DNA of 64,000 nt from Pontibaca salina (GTDB lineage: Bacteria > Pseudomonadota > Alphaproteobacteria > Rhodobacterales > Rhodobacteraceae). Below the pieces are notes generated by a model that saw only the letters and a list, made by a program, of their open reading frames with translations, did no database searches and had not been told where the DNA came from. Of this stretch, positions 54,528 through 63,894 are shown in pieces; position 1 is the first letter of the stretch; every line of letters begins with the position of its first letter. The stretch lies in NCBI RefSeq assembly GCF_016307205.1, contig NZ_JAEIJD010000005.1:155770-219769 (forward strand). Reading direction: 5' to 3'. Position numbers and translations under genes: made by a program.

Positions 54528-57500
54528 TCAGTGGAAATCCCGACTCGCAAAGAGTGTCTTCGCCTGATCGCGGGGATGGCGCGCGGTGGAACGAATACTG
54601 CCTCCGGGCGGGCGTCGGGTCTCGTCGGCGCGACCGTCATTCGTCGCGATCGGCACACCCTGACCAAGGGTCGAAAGCAACGGCGAAATATCTTCGACCT
54701 GTTCGGCAATCAGGTGGACCACTTGCCCCTCGCGCTGAACCCGACCCGTCACGCGCAGCAGACGGCCGGCGATTACCGCCTTGCGGAATGTCTCATAGAC
54801 CTTGGTCCAGATCACCACATTGGCGACGCTGGTCTCGTCTTCCAAGGTCAAGAATATGACCCCTGAGGCGGTGCCGGGGCGCTGCCGCGTGATGACGAGA
54901 CCGGTCACGGTGATCCGCCCGGTGGCCTGCGCCAGTTGGGCATGCGGCAGACTTTCCGGTAGGCGGGGCCGCAGCAGCTCCATCGGATGGGCCCGCAAGG
55001 ATAACCGCAAGGATAGGTAATCCTCAATGACCTCCTGGCCGAGCGTCATGTCGGGTAATGTGACCTCGGGCTCGGCCTCCCCTTCCCCGTCAGCACCAAA
55101 AAGCGGCAGGGGCTTTGGCCCCTGAAGCGCACGTGCGGCCCAAAGGGCGGCGCGGCGGTTGAGACCGATCTGCGCGAAAGCATCGCCCTCGGCCAGCCGC
55201 TCCAGCGCCGTGGGAGGAACCCCGGCCCGACGCCACAGGCTTTCCACATCGGGATATCCGTTGCCGCGCGCGGCGGCGATCCATGTGGCATCTTCTTCGC
55301 GCATCCCCTTGATCTGACGAAACCCAAGCCGCAGCGCCAGCGCGCCATCCGGGCGCGGCTCCAACGTGCAGTCCCAGAGCGAGTGGTTGACCGAGACAGG
55401 GCGAATCTCGACACCGTGCTCGCGCGCGTCGCGCACCAGCTGCGCGGGCGCGTAGAACCCCATCGGCTGACTGTTCAGCAGGGCGCAGGTAAAGATCGCC
55501 GGGTGATGGCATTTCAGCCAGGCCGAAACATAGACCAGCCGCGCGAAGCTGGCCGCGTGGCTTTCGGGAAAACCGTAGGAACCAAACCCCTCGATCTGGG
55601 CGAAGCAGCGTTCGGCAAAGTCGGCCTCATAACCGCGTGCGAGCATGCCCGAGACGAAACGTTCGCGGAAGGCACCGATGGTCCCCATGCGCTTGAAGGT
55701 CGCGAGCGATCGACGCAACCGGTCGGCCTCGGCGGCGGAAAACCCTGCAGCAATCACGGCGATCTGCATGGCCTGTTCCTGAAACAATGGCACACCATAG
55801 GTGCGGCCCAACACCTCCATCATCGCCGGGCCGAGATCTTCGACTTTCTCCTTTCCTTGACGGCGGTTGATGAAGGGATGCACCATGCCGCCCTGGATCG
55901 GGCCGGGGCGCACGATGGCCACCTCGCAGACCAGATCGTAAAATCTGCGCGGTTGCATGCGCGGCAAAAAATTGAGCTGGGCGCGGCTTTCGACCTGAAA
56001 GACGCCGATGGCGTCGGCGCGGCAGAGCATGTCATAGACAGCCGGATTCTCTGGCGGAATATTGGCCAGTGTCAGGTGCTGCCTGCGATGATCCGCCAAA
56101 AGTTCGAACGCCTTGCGGATACAGGTCAGCATGCCAAGCGCCAGAATATCAACCTTCAAAAGCCCGAGCGCGTCGATATCGTCCTTGTCCCATTCGATGA
56201 TGGTGCGGTTTTCCATCGCCGCATTCTCGATCGGACAAAGTTCGTCCAGTCGGCCATGGGTGATCACGAACCCGCCCACATGCTGGCTCAGATGCCGAGG
56301 AAAGCCGATAATCTCGCTGATCAACCTTGTGGCCAGCGCGATGCGACCTTCGGCTGGATCGATGCCGGCATCACGCATGCGGTCCTCCGAAGGCGCAGTG
56401 ACGGACCAGCCCCAGATCTGGCCGGAGAGCCGGGCGATCACGTCCTGAGACAGTCCCATCACCTTGCCCACCTCGCGGATCGCCGCGCGCGAGCGGAAAT
56501 GAATCACCGTTGCGGTCAACCCGGCGCGCTCGCGGCCATAGCGCTCATAAATCCACTGGATCACCTCTTCGCGGCGCTCGTGCTCGAAATCGACATCGAT
56601 ATCGGGCGGCTCGCCGCGTTCCTTGCTGATGAAGCGCTCGAAGATCAGCGTGATGCTTTCGGGGGGCACTTCGGTCACCCCAAGCAGGTAACACACCACC
56701 GAATTCGCCGCCGAACCGCGGCCTTGGCAAAGGATGCCTCTTGAACGGGCAAAAGCCACAATATCATGCACCGTCAGGAAATAGGGTGCATAGCCCATCT
56801 CGCCGATAAGTTTCAGTTCCTTGTCGACCCGGGCGACGATCTGGGTTGGCGGTCCTTCGGGATAACGCCACTGCACCCCCGCGCGCGCCAGCCGTTCGAG
56901 CCGGGCCTGCGCGGGCTCGCCGTCGCGCGCCTCATCCGGATAATGATAACGCAGATCGTCCAACCGAAACGCGCAGCGATCGGCAATCTCCAATGTGCGC
57001 CGGAGCGCTGCGGGGTGGCGATAGAACATGCGCGCCATGTCGCCCGGCGCTTTCAGCCGACGCTCGCCATTGGTCAGCCGGTGCTCCCCGATATTGTCGA
57101 TTGTGCAGCCGATCCGCAGACAGGTCAGCACATCGGCCAGCGGGCGGCGGGCGGCGCGGTGCATCATCACCTCGCCCACCGCCACCATGGGCAGCCCGCT
57201 AGCCTGAGCCATCTGCGCGAACCGATCCAGCCGCAACGGATCGCGCCCATCATAGACCGGCGCCGCTCCAAGGAAACTCTGGCCGGGAAAAGCCCGCAAC
57301 ATCTGGCGGAGATCGCGTGAAATATCTGCCGGGCGCGGTGTTGCAAAAGGATCCGGCGGAAGCGCGATCAACACCATACCCCGGCCCCAGTCAAAAAGGT
57401 CGGCGCGTGTCAGATGGCACTCGCCCTTCGATGCACGACGCTTGCCAAGCGAAAGCAACCGGGTCAGTCGCGACCAAGCGGGGACATCGGTGGGCAAGGC

Positions 57501-57878
57501 CAACCAGTCAACCGCGCTGTCGGTCAATACGATCCGTGCGCCCGCGATCAGCTTGGGCAAGGGTCTGCCGGCGGGAATCAGCGGGCCGTCTTCCCGCAGG
57601 CGCATCGTTTGCCGGCTGGAATGATCGGTGACCTGACGCGACCGAATGCTCGGCGCCTCCTGAGCCGCGCCGCTTGCGTGCTGTTTTTCCTCGCGCAGCC
57701 GCTCCAGTTCTTTCAGGGCCGAAAACGCCCGCACCACGCCCGCCACCGAATTGCGGTCGGTGATAGCGATGGCGGCAAGGCCCAGTTCGGCGGCGCGGGT
57801 GACCAGTTCTTCGGGATGCGAGGCGCCGGTCAGGAAGGTGAAATTGCTGGTGACGCAAAGTTCGGCATAGCCGGTCAT
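54528..57878 (-). CDS. dnaE2: DnaE2 (ImuC), error-prone DNA polymerase III alpha subunit
   Basis: C-family polymerase that carries out damage-induced mutagenic synthesis with ImuA and ImuB. The 1116 residues include a PHP domain (YAELCVTSNFTFLTGASHPEEL, AIAITDRNSVAGVV), the palm with GRGSAANSVVCYLLGVT and PPDIDVDFEHERREEV, the fingers, helix-hairpin-helix (FGSYGFPESHAASFARLVY) and an OB fold (GRITVTGLVITRQRPGT). It is shorter than DnaE1, as usual for DnaE2. ATG 57878 overlaps the imuB stop (ATGA) and has AGGAG upstream. Confidence 0.96.
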   Translation of the reverse strand: MTGYAELCVTSNFTFLTGASHPEELVTRAAELGLAAIAITDRNSVAGVVRAFSALKELERLREEKQHASGAAQEAPSIRSRQVTDHSSRQTMRLREDGPLIPAGRPLPKLIAGARIVLTDSAVDWLALPTDVPAWSRLTRLLSLGKRRASKGECHLTRADLFDWGRGMVLIALPPDPFATPRPADISRDLRQMLRAFPGQSFLGAAPVYDGRDPLRLDRFAQMAQASGLPMVAVGEVMMHRAARRPLADVLTCLRIGCTIDNIGEHRLTNGERRLKAPGDMARMFYRHPAALRRTLEIADRCAFRLDDLRYHYPDEARDGEPAQARLERLARAGVQWRYPEGPPTQIVARVDKELKLIGEMGYAPYFLTVHDIVAFARSRGILCQGRGSAANSVVCYLLGVTEVPPESITLIFERFISKERGEPPDIDVDFEHERREEVIQWIYERYGRERAGLTATVIHFRSRAAIREVGKVMGLSQDVIARLSGQIWGWSVTAPSEDRMRDAGIDPAEGRIALATRLISEIIGFPRHLSQHVGGFVITHGRLDELCPIENAAMENRTIIEWDKDDIDALGLLKVDILALGMLTCIRKAFELLADHRRQHLTLANIPPENPAVYDMLCRADAIGVFQVESRAQLNFLPRMQPRRFYDLVCEVAIVRPGPIQGGMVHPFINRRQGKEKVEDLGPAMMEVLGRTYGVPLFQEQAMQIAVIAAGFSAAEADRLRRSLATFKRMGTIGAFRERFVSGMLARGYEADFAERCFAQIEGFGSYGFPESHAASFARLVYVSAWLKCHHPAIFTCALLNSQPMGFYAPAQLVRDAREHGVEIRPVSVNHSLWDCTLEPRPDGALALRLGFRQIKGMREEDATWIAAARGNGYPDVESLWRRAGVPPTALERLAEGDAFAQIGLNRRAALWAARALQGPKPLPLFGADGEGEAEPEVTLPDMTLGQEVIEDYLSLRLSLRAHPMELLRPRLPESLPHAQLAQATGRITVTGLVITRQRPGTASGVIFLTLEDETSVANVVIWTKVYETFRKAVIAGRLLRVTGRVQREGQVVHLIAEQVEDISPLLSTLGQGVPIATNDGRADETRRPPGGSIRSTARHPRDQAKTLFASRDFH

Positions 57879-59374
57879 GGAAACTCTCCTTGGGCAAACC
57901 AGTGCTGCGCCGACCATGCGGCAGCCTGCGGTGTGTGAAACAGCCACAGGCGCAGCCCCTCGCGCGTCTCCACCCGCCAGTAATCGCGCAGGCCCGTGCG
58001 CCAAGCGGGATCGTCAAACCACCATTCCGGCGCGATCCGTTCCGGCCCGGTGGCGCGCAGGGTGGTGAAGGACATGTTTCGCCAGCGGAATGCCGAAGGT
58101 GGATCGCCGGGCCTGCCACCACCCCGCGCCCTGACGGGTTCGGGCGAGAAAATCATTATCGGCCGCGCCGGCCCCTGGTGCAGCGGCGGCGTCTCGGCCA
58201 CGCTATAGGCCGCCGGGGCCAATAAGAAGCTGCGCTCGGGGATGTTGCTCTGAGCCGGCAACAATCGCAGCACCCGGTCAAAACCAAGCCGGTTGCCAAG
58301 CGTGGAAAATAGATCCGCCAGCGCATCGGTCTCGCAAGGGACGACATTTTCGCCGATCTGCTCTGGCGGCAGGTCTTCGGTCACATGAGCCACCAGGCGC
58401 ATCATCTCAATGCCAAATCCGGCCTCGACCTCTCCGACTCCTTTGGCAAAAAGCGCAGAAATACGATCCGGGTCGCGCATCGGGCGCGCCAGACCGATCT
58501 CGATCTGCGCGGTTTCCCGGTCCACGCGCTGCAGTTCAAGACGCAGACGCCGCGCACCGCGCTGATGGCGTGCTAATGCCGCGCACAGACGTCCGAGAAG
58601 ACGGTCAAGCCCAGCCATCACATCGGCAGTGAGACCGATGGGCTCAGGCAGGGTCATCCGCACCCCGAAATACGGCAAATCCGCTTCCGGCGAGACCGGT
58701 TCAGGCTGAGTCCCAAGCGCCTGATCGAGCCGCAAAACGAGATCGCTGCCGAACCGTCGTGCAAGGGGCCCCCGCGGCAAGGCAATCAGATCGGCAACGC
58801 GCTTCAGCCCCATACGAAAAAGCCCCTCGGCGACCTTCCGGTCGATACGCAAGGCACCAACGGGCAACGAAGCAATGCCTTCAGCCAGTCCGCCCTCGGG
58901 CAGGATACCGCCACCGTGACGGGCCAGGGCGCAGGCCGCGCTGCGGGTTTCGGCAATGGCGCTTTCCGCCGTCAGCCCGGCGCGCGCCAACCGTGCGTGC
59001 AGATCGGCGCGCAACTCCGCCTCGCCGCCGAAAAGATGCGGCACGCCGGTGATATCGGCAATCAGTCCGTCCGCGCCGTCACGCGCCACCATCGGCGAAT
59101 AACGCCCGGCCCACCGCCGCAAACCTGCCAGCGCCGCCGCTTCCCGCACCAGATCGGCCGGCCGGGTGATAAGCCCGGGGCAGATCGCGCGTGCATCGGC
59201 CAGCGCCATGCCGCGCTGCAGGCCCTGTGTTTCGGCCGCACGGTTCAGACAACAGACATGATCGACATTCCCTGATCGGTGGACCAGGGCGAACGGTCCC
59301 TCAACGGGACGTCTCCGCAACGCTGTCTCGCTCGCCAGCCGCGGAAACCAGATGGACAGCAGCCGTCTCGCCAT
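57875..59374 (-). CDS. imuB: ImuB, Y-family polymerase-like mutagenesis protein
   Basis: 499 residues related to DinB/UmuC polymerases (N-terminal LLSIWFPRLASETALRR, then LQRGMALADARAICPGL). In this family the catalytic acidic residues are lost and the protein acts as a scaffold linking DnaE2 and ImuA to the beta clamp; the sequence around VARDGADGLIADITGVPHLFGG fits that pattern. ATG 59374 lies inside imuA (74-base overlap); the stop overlaps dnaE2. Confidence 0.94.
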   Translation of the reverse strand: MARRLLSIWFPRLASETALRRRPVEGPFALVHRSGNVDHVCCLNRAAETQGLQRGMALADARAICPGLITRPADLVREAAALAGLRRWAGRYSPMVARDGADGLIADITGVPHLFGGEAELRADLHARLARAGLTAESAIAETRSAACALARHGGGILPEGGLAEGIASLPVGALRIDRKVAEGLFRMGLKRVADLIALPRGPLARRFGSDLVLRLDQALGTQPEPVSPEADLPYFGVRMTLPEPIGLTADVMAGLDRLLGRLCAALARHQRGARRLRLELQRVDRETAQIEIGLARPMRDPDRISALFAKGVGEVEAGFGIEMMRLVAHVTEDLPPEQIGENVVPCETDALADLFSTLGNRLGFDRVLRLLPAQSNIPERSFLLAPAAYSVAETPPLHQGPARPIMIFSPEPVRARGGGRPGDPPSAFRWRNMSFTTLRATGPERIAPEWWFDDPAWRTGLRDYWRVETREGLRLWLFHTPQAAAWSAQHWFAQGEFP

Positions 59375-59888
59375 TCCAATTTACAATCCAATCGCCCTCT
59401 GTTCCCTTTTTGTTCTTTTTAAGGGACCAGTGATGCGGAGTCGAGTCCAGATCCGCACCAGGCAGCGGCGCGCAATGCCAGCGCGTCTCGGCCGCGTTGC
59501 TGCCCTGCCCTTCGCGGATCAGCATCAGCCCGGTGGTCCGACCTGCTTCTGCGGCGAGTTGCAGCCGTCGCCCGGCGATGAGCGAGAGTGGCTTTTCCGG
59601 CTCGGCAATCACCAGCCCCACACCGGGAGAGCGCAGACATTCCTCAACCGCCCACAGAAGATCAAGTTCGCTGCTTGGCCGAATGACATGCAGTCGCTGG
59701 CCAACGCCCTCTGGCAGACCGCGCAACATGGGCAGATGCGGGGCATGAGCGGGCAGCGCCCAAATCAGGGGGCCATCATGTCGGGCCGCCTGCAGCAGTG
59801 CGAAGCTACGCCGCCCAGACCCTTCGGCCTCATGAACCCGGGCACCAGCCAGCGCAAGTAGCTTCATCGGCACAGGTTCAGGCACCAT
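59301..59888 (-). CDS. imuA: ImuA, RecA-like mutagenesis accessory protein
   Basis: About 195 residues, a degenerate RecA/SulA-like protein that in other alphaproteobacteria is required with ImuB and DnaE2 for SOS mutagenesis. Recognisable segments are VHEAEGSGRRSFALLQAARH, SSELDLLWAVEECLRSPGVGLVIAEPE and RRLQLAAEAGRTTGLMLIREG. I chose ATG 59888, which has GAGGGGG nine bases upstream; ATG 59867 is possible. It overlaps the stop of the SRAP gene by 11 bases and imuB by 74. Confidence 0.9.
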   Translation of the reverse strand: MVPEPVPMKLLALAGARVHEAEGSGRRSFALLQAARHDGPLIWALPAHAPHLPMLRGLPEGVGQRLHVIRPSSELDLLWAVEECLRSPGVGLVIAEPEKPLSLIAGRRLQLAAEAGRTTGLMLIREGQGSNAAETRWHCAPLPGADLDSTPHHWSLKKNKKGTEGDWIVNWNGETAAVHLVSAAGERDSVAETSR

Positions 59889-60555
59889 CCTCACGCACCC
59901 CCTCTGCCACGATCTGCAACATTCCGTCCGACAAAGGACGCTGCAGCTTCAGCGCCTCGCTGGTCGGAGCGGTCAACCAGGTCCGCCATTCCTGCGGCTT
60001 GGTCAGAATCACCGGCATGGCCTTGGGGTGGACCGGAGCTACCTCGGCATTCGGCGGGCAGGTCAGAAAGCCGAACAGCTCCGCCGTTACCTCGCCCTCC
60101 TTCAGCTTGCGCACCGAGGTCCACTCCGTGCGCAACCCGGCAAAGAAAACAAGCGGGCGATCTTGGCCCAGAGCGAACCAGACCGGCGAGTTGCGCGGCG
60201 CCCCCCGTCGCTGATCAAGCTCGGAAAAGCTGGTGAACGGGACAAGGCAGCGATGTTCCACTCCGAGCCAGCGCCGCCAGTGCGGCGAGGCCACGTTGCG
60301 GATGTTGGTGACGCCTTTATCGGTGCGCTTGCCTTCGAGAAACTTTGCCGGCGTCGGCATCCCCCAGCGCGCCATTGTCAGCCGCCACTTACCCGCGTCA
60401 CCCCGAATGATCGGCGCCGAGTAATCCGGCCAGATCCCGGTCATCGCCGGAAGATTGCCTGTTTCATCGACGAGCTTCTCGCCATCTTCAAGCATGCCGT
60501 CGAAGACATGGCGCATCGCGTCCTGACTTTTGGTCTGCGAATAGAGGTTGCACAT
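59878..60555 (-). CDS. SRAP (YedK/HMCES) abasic-site shielding peptidase-like protein
   Basis: 225 residues. The protein starts MCNLYSQT: after removal of Met, Cys 2 is the residue that in YedK and HMCES forms a thiazolidine crosslink with abasic sites in single-stranded DNA. Other family features are ARWGMPTPAK, TNIRNVASPHWR, RCLVPFTSFSEL with the catalytic Glu, and PVHPKAMPVIL with the catalytic His. I chose ATG 60555 because Cys must be residue 2; four codons upstream also lie in frame. It heads the operon with imuA, imuB and dnaE2, 39 bases downstream of a LexA box. Confidence 0.95.
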   Translation of the reverse strand: MCNLYSQTKSQDAMRHVFDGMLEDGEKLVDETGNLPAMTGIWPDYSAPIIRGDAGKWRLTMARWGMPTPAKFLEGKRTDKGVTNIRNVASPHWRRWLGVEHRCLVPFTSFSELDQRRGAPRNSPVWFALGQDRPLVFFAGLRTEWTSVRKLKEGEVTAELFGFLTCPPNAEVAPVHPKAMPVILTKPQEWRTWLTAPTSEALKLQRPLSDGMLQIVAEGVREDGA

Positions 60556-60593
60556 TGCTGGACTCACTGGATTCGGGGTAAGCTTTCGAGTGA

Positions 60594-60608
60594 GAACAAT
60601 GACAGAAC
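60594..60608. promoter_or_regulatory. LexA (SOS) box upstream of SRAP-imuA-imuB-dnaE2
   Basis: GAAC-AATGACA-GAAC, an exact match to the alphaproteobacterial LexA operator GAAC-N7-GAAC (GTTC-N7-GTTC on the transcribed strand). It lies 39 bases before the SRAP start codon, where it would overlap the promoter. The operon should be induced by DNA damage. Confidence 0.9.
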
Positions 60609-60690
60609 ATAGCGCCGCTGAAAAGGCTCGAGGGCACTGCCCCGCGTCGTGGCCAAGGTTGATTGGCTCAACCTAGGAGGGTGTCTTTAA

Positions 60691-60727
60691 AAACAAACCA
60701 CCGGCCTATGATGACATAGGCCGGTGG
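60691..60727 (-). terminator. Terminator of the leftward DUF1127 gene
   Basis: Perfect 13-bp stem (60698-60710 with 60715-60727) and a four-base loop; on the minus strand it is followed by TTTGTTTTTAAAG. It separates the DUF1127 transcript from the SOS operon downstream. Confidence 0.92.
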
Positions 60728-60787
60728 CGGATTTAATAATCAGAGTGCGTTGCGCAGCAGACCGCACGGGCGGTCTCTATGATCAAT

Positions 60788-60994
60788 TCAGGCCTTGGCG
60801 TCTTCCTCACCACTGGCGAAACGATGCAGATACTGACGGCTCATTCCCATATCGTACAGGCATCTGTCCGATGTGTGGCTGAGAACGATATCCGCCTGGC
60901 GGTGCATCGCACGGTCGGCGAACCATGATACAAGACGTTGAAAGAGGGAAGGCTGCGGGGAGTTGTTGGCGCTGCTGAAAACGAGGTCGGCCAT
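60788..60994 (-). CDS. DUF1127 family small protein (second copy)
   Basis: 68 residues. The C-terminal half fits DUF1127 (LSHTSDRCLYDMGMSRQYLHRF), although it is less typical than the copy at 13.5 kb; the N-terminal half is amphipathic (PSLFQRLVSWFADRAMHRQ). ATG 60994 has GGAA upstream. It is a single-gene unit closed by a strong terminator and is not followed by CCTCCTCCC hairpins. Function unknown; many DUF1127 proteins are stress- or phosphate-related. Confidence 0.82.
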   Translation of the reverse strand: MADLVFSSANNSPQPSLFQRLVSWFADRAMHRQADIVLSHTSDRCLYDMGMSRQYLHRFASGEEDAKA

Positions 60995-61315
60995 GGTGAT
61001 ATTCCAGTCTTGGATTTACGTACATGCAGCTCTGTGCTGCACTCGCGAGATGGATCATTCTCTCGCGCTTTAGAAGACCTCAAAGCGCATAGCTGCCATG
61101 AGAAAATTGCGCAGCTTCCACTTCGACAAAGCCAGCGATTCTGGACCGTTGCTTTAAAGCAATACCTTAGAAAATTCATGGGCTTGTAAAGCTTTCTGCC
61201 CTTGCAGGTTTTGCCTGCCTATTTGACCCCGCGCAGCCATATTCGACCGTAGCGCAACAGGGCGCCGCGCATCGATGCGCATTTCAACTTCGCCCGTGTC
61301 ACAGCGGAAGGTTGG
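60995..61315. other. Leader/promoter region of the second DUF1127 gene
   Basis: No gene. An inverted repeat CGCGAGA (61044-61050) / TCTCGCG (61061-61067) and a palindrome TTGCTTTAAAGCAA near 61141-61156 lie on the probable leader of the leftward DUF1127 gene. No promoter is clear. Confidence 0.4.
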
Positions 61316-61990
61316 TTAGTTCATCGGCATGATAAAGACTTCGCGAATGCTAGCGCGGGGCGCGGCCTCCAGCGCGAACAAAACAGAGCTTGCGATATCT
61401 TCAGACTTCAGCTTTTCCGGCTTGGCGGCGTCAAAAAAGGGTGTGTCCACCATTCCCGGCGCAATCACCGTCACACGCGCACCCCATTCCCGGAACTCGT
61501 CGGCAAGGTTGCCGGCATAGCCATGCACGAACCACTTGGTAGCCGAATAGACCGACCCCTTGATATGCATGCGCCCTGCGGCTGATCCGGTGAGAATCAA
61601 ATGTCCCTGATTTTTCTGGAAGTAGGGGGCAACCACCTTGGCTGTCCAGAGGACCCCCATCACGTTCAGGTTCACCAGTGATTGCCAGTCATCTGGCTCG
61701 CCTTGCAGCGTTCCGGCGGCAGACGCTCCGCGACCAGCATTGGCGAAGGCCGCAGTCACATCGCCAAAATGCGCAGCAAGTTTATCGACAGCCTCCTGCT
61801 GCTCTGCCAACTGGGTGGCGTCACCGGGAAGGGCCAAAGCCTTATCGCCCAGTCCTTCGACCAGCGCATCCAGCTTGTCCGCGGAGCGTGCGAACAGGCC
61901 GACTTTCCATCCTTGTGCGACGGCCATACGTGCGGTCGCAGCACCAATCCCTGATGATGCACCTGTGATGAATAGTGTTTTATCTGCCAT
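61316..61990 (-). CDS. Short-chain dehydrogenase/reductase
   Basis: 224-residue classical SDR. The NAD(P) loop is TGASSGIGAATA near residue 9, followed by the NAGR motif (AFANAGRGA), catalytic Ser in LTGSAAG and the YSATK pair (Tyr, Lys). The substrate cannot be told. ATG 61990 has GAAGGAG upstream; the longer frame to 62065 is not needed. Monocistronic, by its spacing. Confidence 0.9.
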   Translation of the reverse strand: MADKTLFITGASSGIGAATARMAVAQGWKVGLFARSADKLDALVEGLGDKALALPGDATQLAEQQEAVDKLAAHFGDVTAAFANAGRGASAAGTLQGEPDDWQSLVNLNVMGVLWTAKVVAPYFQKNQGHLILTGSAAGRMHIKGSVYSATKWFVHGYAGNLADEFREWGARVTVIAPGMVDTPFFDAAKPEKLKSEDIASSVLFALEAAPRASIREVFIMPMN

Positions 61991-62187
61991 GTCTGCTCCT
62001 TCCGGTCTTGGTTCGCACCAACAGATAGAGTGATAGAGACGACAGGCCATAGCGGCCCTACACACGTATCTTGGAAGCCGACAACATTCTTGACGTTATT
62101 ACCTTGCGCTATGAGATGCGGAGACATCGATCCGATTTTCAAAGGCATCGGGCGGGGTGCCACGCGTCTTTAACCCAGGCGCACTGC

Positions 62188-63111
62188 TCATGCCGGCATC
62201 CGGATCTCGGGCAGGATCTGTTCGATGCGGTCGCGCTGTGCCTCGTATTGTGCCGGCAGTTTCAACGCTTCACCCAGATGTTCCGGGTCTTCATCCACGG
62301 TAAAACCCGGTGGATCGGTGGCAATCTCAAACAGCACGCCACCCGGAGTGCGGAAATAGATCGCATCAAAATACTGCCGGTCAATCACCGGGGTCACCTG
62401 CATGCCGATTGCGCAAAGACGCTCGCGCCATTCCCGCTGCTCCTCGGCATTGCGTGCGCGGAAGGCGACGTGGTGAATGGTGCCCGCACCGGGCCGCGCG
62501 TTTGAGCGCGCATCCGAGGTCATCAGATCCACGGCCGAGCCGCGCTCGGGTTCGGTCGAACGATAGCGCAGGCGCATCTCGCTGCCGCCCGTGCCGCCGG
62601 TGGCTGTGGTCTCGTCAGCCTCGCGCTCATAGCCCATCGCCTCCAGCACCTTGGCGGTGGCGTCCACTTGGTCAAGCCAGAGCGTCACCGAATGAAAGCC
62701 TCCGTCCCGTACACCGCCTTCGATCAGTTCAACCCGAAGGCCATCCGGGTCTTTGAGGGCAATGGCACGTTCGCCAAAACGCTCGAACGGGCCGTCAAAG
62801 CCCACGGCGGCTTCAGCAAGGTCCGCCATCCGCTGGTCGAGGTCAGCCACGGCATAAGCGACCGCCGACGCCATGCCCGCGCCGGCGCGGCCGGGACCGG
62901 CATCAACGAAGGGAAAGAACGTCATGATCGAGCCCGGTGCCGCATCGGCGTCACCGTAATAAAGATGATAGGTGTCCGGAGCGTCAAAGTTCACCGTGCG
63001 TTTGACCAGCCGTTGCCCCAGCATGCCAACCCAAAAGTCGAGATTGCCTTGCGGCGGGCCGGAAATCGCAGTGACGTGGTGCAGGCCAGGGATGACTGTG
63101 GATTGAGACAT
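62188..63111 (-). CDS. Ring-cleaving dioxygenase, MhqO-like (VOC superfamily)
   Basis: 307 residues made of two glyoxalase-fold domains. Metal ligands are visible in GLHHVTAISG (His), IHHVAFRARN (His) and the late FEIATDPPGF (Glu), as in MhqO/LinE-type enzymes that cleave hydroquinone rings. The substrate is inferred only from the family. ATG 63111 has AGGAG upstream; the frame beyond is not needed. Confidence 0.87.
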   Translation of the reverse strand: MSQSTVIPGLHHVTAISGPPQGNLDFWVGMLGQRLVKRTVNFDAPDTYHLYYGDADAAPGSIMTFFPFVDAGPGRAGAGMASAVAYAVADLDQRMADLAEAAVGFDGPFERFGERAIALKDPDGLRVELIEGGVRDGGFHSVTLWLDQVDATAKVLEAMGYEREADETTATGGTGGSEMRLRYRSTEPERGSAVDLMTSDARSNARPGAGTIHHVAFRARNAEEQREWRERLCAIGMQVTPVIDRQYFDAIYFRTPGGVLFEIATDPPGFTVDEDPEHLGEALKLPAQYEAQRDRIEQILPEIRMPA

Positions 63112-63546
63112 AGTGCTTACTCCTGTGAAACTCCGCACCGGCGCGAACAAGGCCGAAACGAATGTTGCGCTCAACGATTGGGGCCTTATGTAGCTCGCGA
63201 GTGTCTAAGAGAAAGTGCGGTGCGCCTGCTTTTCTGGACAGGATAGGAGCATAGGTCAGTGCTCTTTGCTCCTGTCACATGCACGGCCGAATCTTGCTGA
63301 CCTGCCCGTCGATGCATCTGGTTGGCATCACTGATCTTCCGCAAGTTGGGCCCGCCTTTGATCGACGCTGGAAGGATAAAACCGGTGGCAAGTCGCACCC
63401 ATCGCATCATTTCAGGAATGCAAGCCCCGACCACGGACAGAAAAATTGAATTTCGTCCAAAATATCGACATTATGCAGTTGATCCCCTCCAGCAAACTGT
63501 CCTAGAGAGCGTCATAGACGCAGGAAACTGCTTCTAAACAATGAGT
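63112..63546. other. Gene-free spacer before tRNA-Lys
   Basis: No gene is supported in either strand; short open frames here have no domain or ribosome binding site. It should contain the leftward dioxygenase promoter and the rightward tRNA-Lys promoter. Confidence 0.4.
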
Positions 63547-63622
63547 GGGCCGTTAGCTCAGTTGGTAGAGCAACTGACTTTTAATCAGTAGGTCGCTGGT
63601 TCGATCCCAGCACGGCTCACCA
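63547..63622 (+). tRNA. tRNA-Lys (TTT)
   Basis: Complete cloverleaf: acceptor GGGCCGT/ACGGCTC (one G-U), D arm TAGCTCAGTTGGTAGAGC, anticodon stem ACTGA/TCAGT with loop CTTTTAA (anticodon TTT), T arm GCTGGTTCGATCCCAGC, encoded CCA. Confidence 0.98.
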
Positions 63623-63652
63623 CTCAAACCAATGACTTAGACCGAAAATAAC

Positions 63653-63675
63653 CCCGCCAAATGAGCGGGTTTTTT
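63653..63675 (+). terminator. Terminator after tRNA-Lys
   Basis: Stem CCCGC/GCGGG with a seven-base loop followed by six T residues, 30 bases after the tRNA. Confidence 0.8.
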
Positions 63676-63821
63676 CTGTTGGGAACCACCGGGGAACCGC
63701 AGCGGGGCTGTGTCGCGGAAATCGTTTCCGGAGAATCACGCGAAAGTCGGTGATGCTCTTAGGGGCGGCGTATCATGGCGGTGTTTAGGCACCGTCGATT
63801 CCCTGCTGAAGCCTTCGCGAC

Positions 63822-63853
63822 GCCCGCCAAACTCAACAATTCATTTGGCGGGC
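63822..63853. terminator. Hairpin downstream of the gene at the right edge
   Basis: Perfect 10-bp inverted repeat GCCCGCCAAA / TTTGGCGGGC with a 12-base loop, 42 bases beyond the stop of the leftward gene entering from the right. There is no T run, so a role as terminator is uncertain. Confidence 0.4.
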
Positions 63854-63894
63854 TGATAGCGGTGGCACGAACGCCGCAAGCCGGATCAAGACAT

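Noticed and set aside
55383..56744. 453-codon plus-strand frame
   Set aside because: Antisense shadow of dnaE2, a common artefact in GC-rich DNA.
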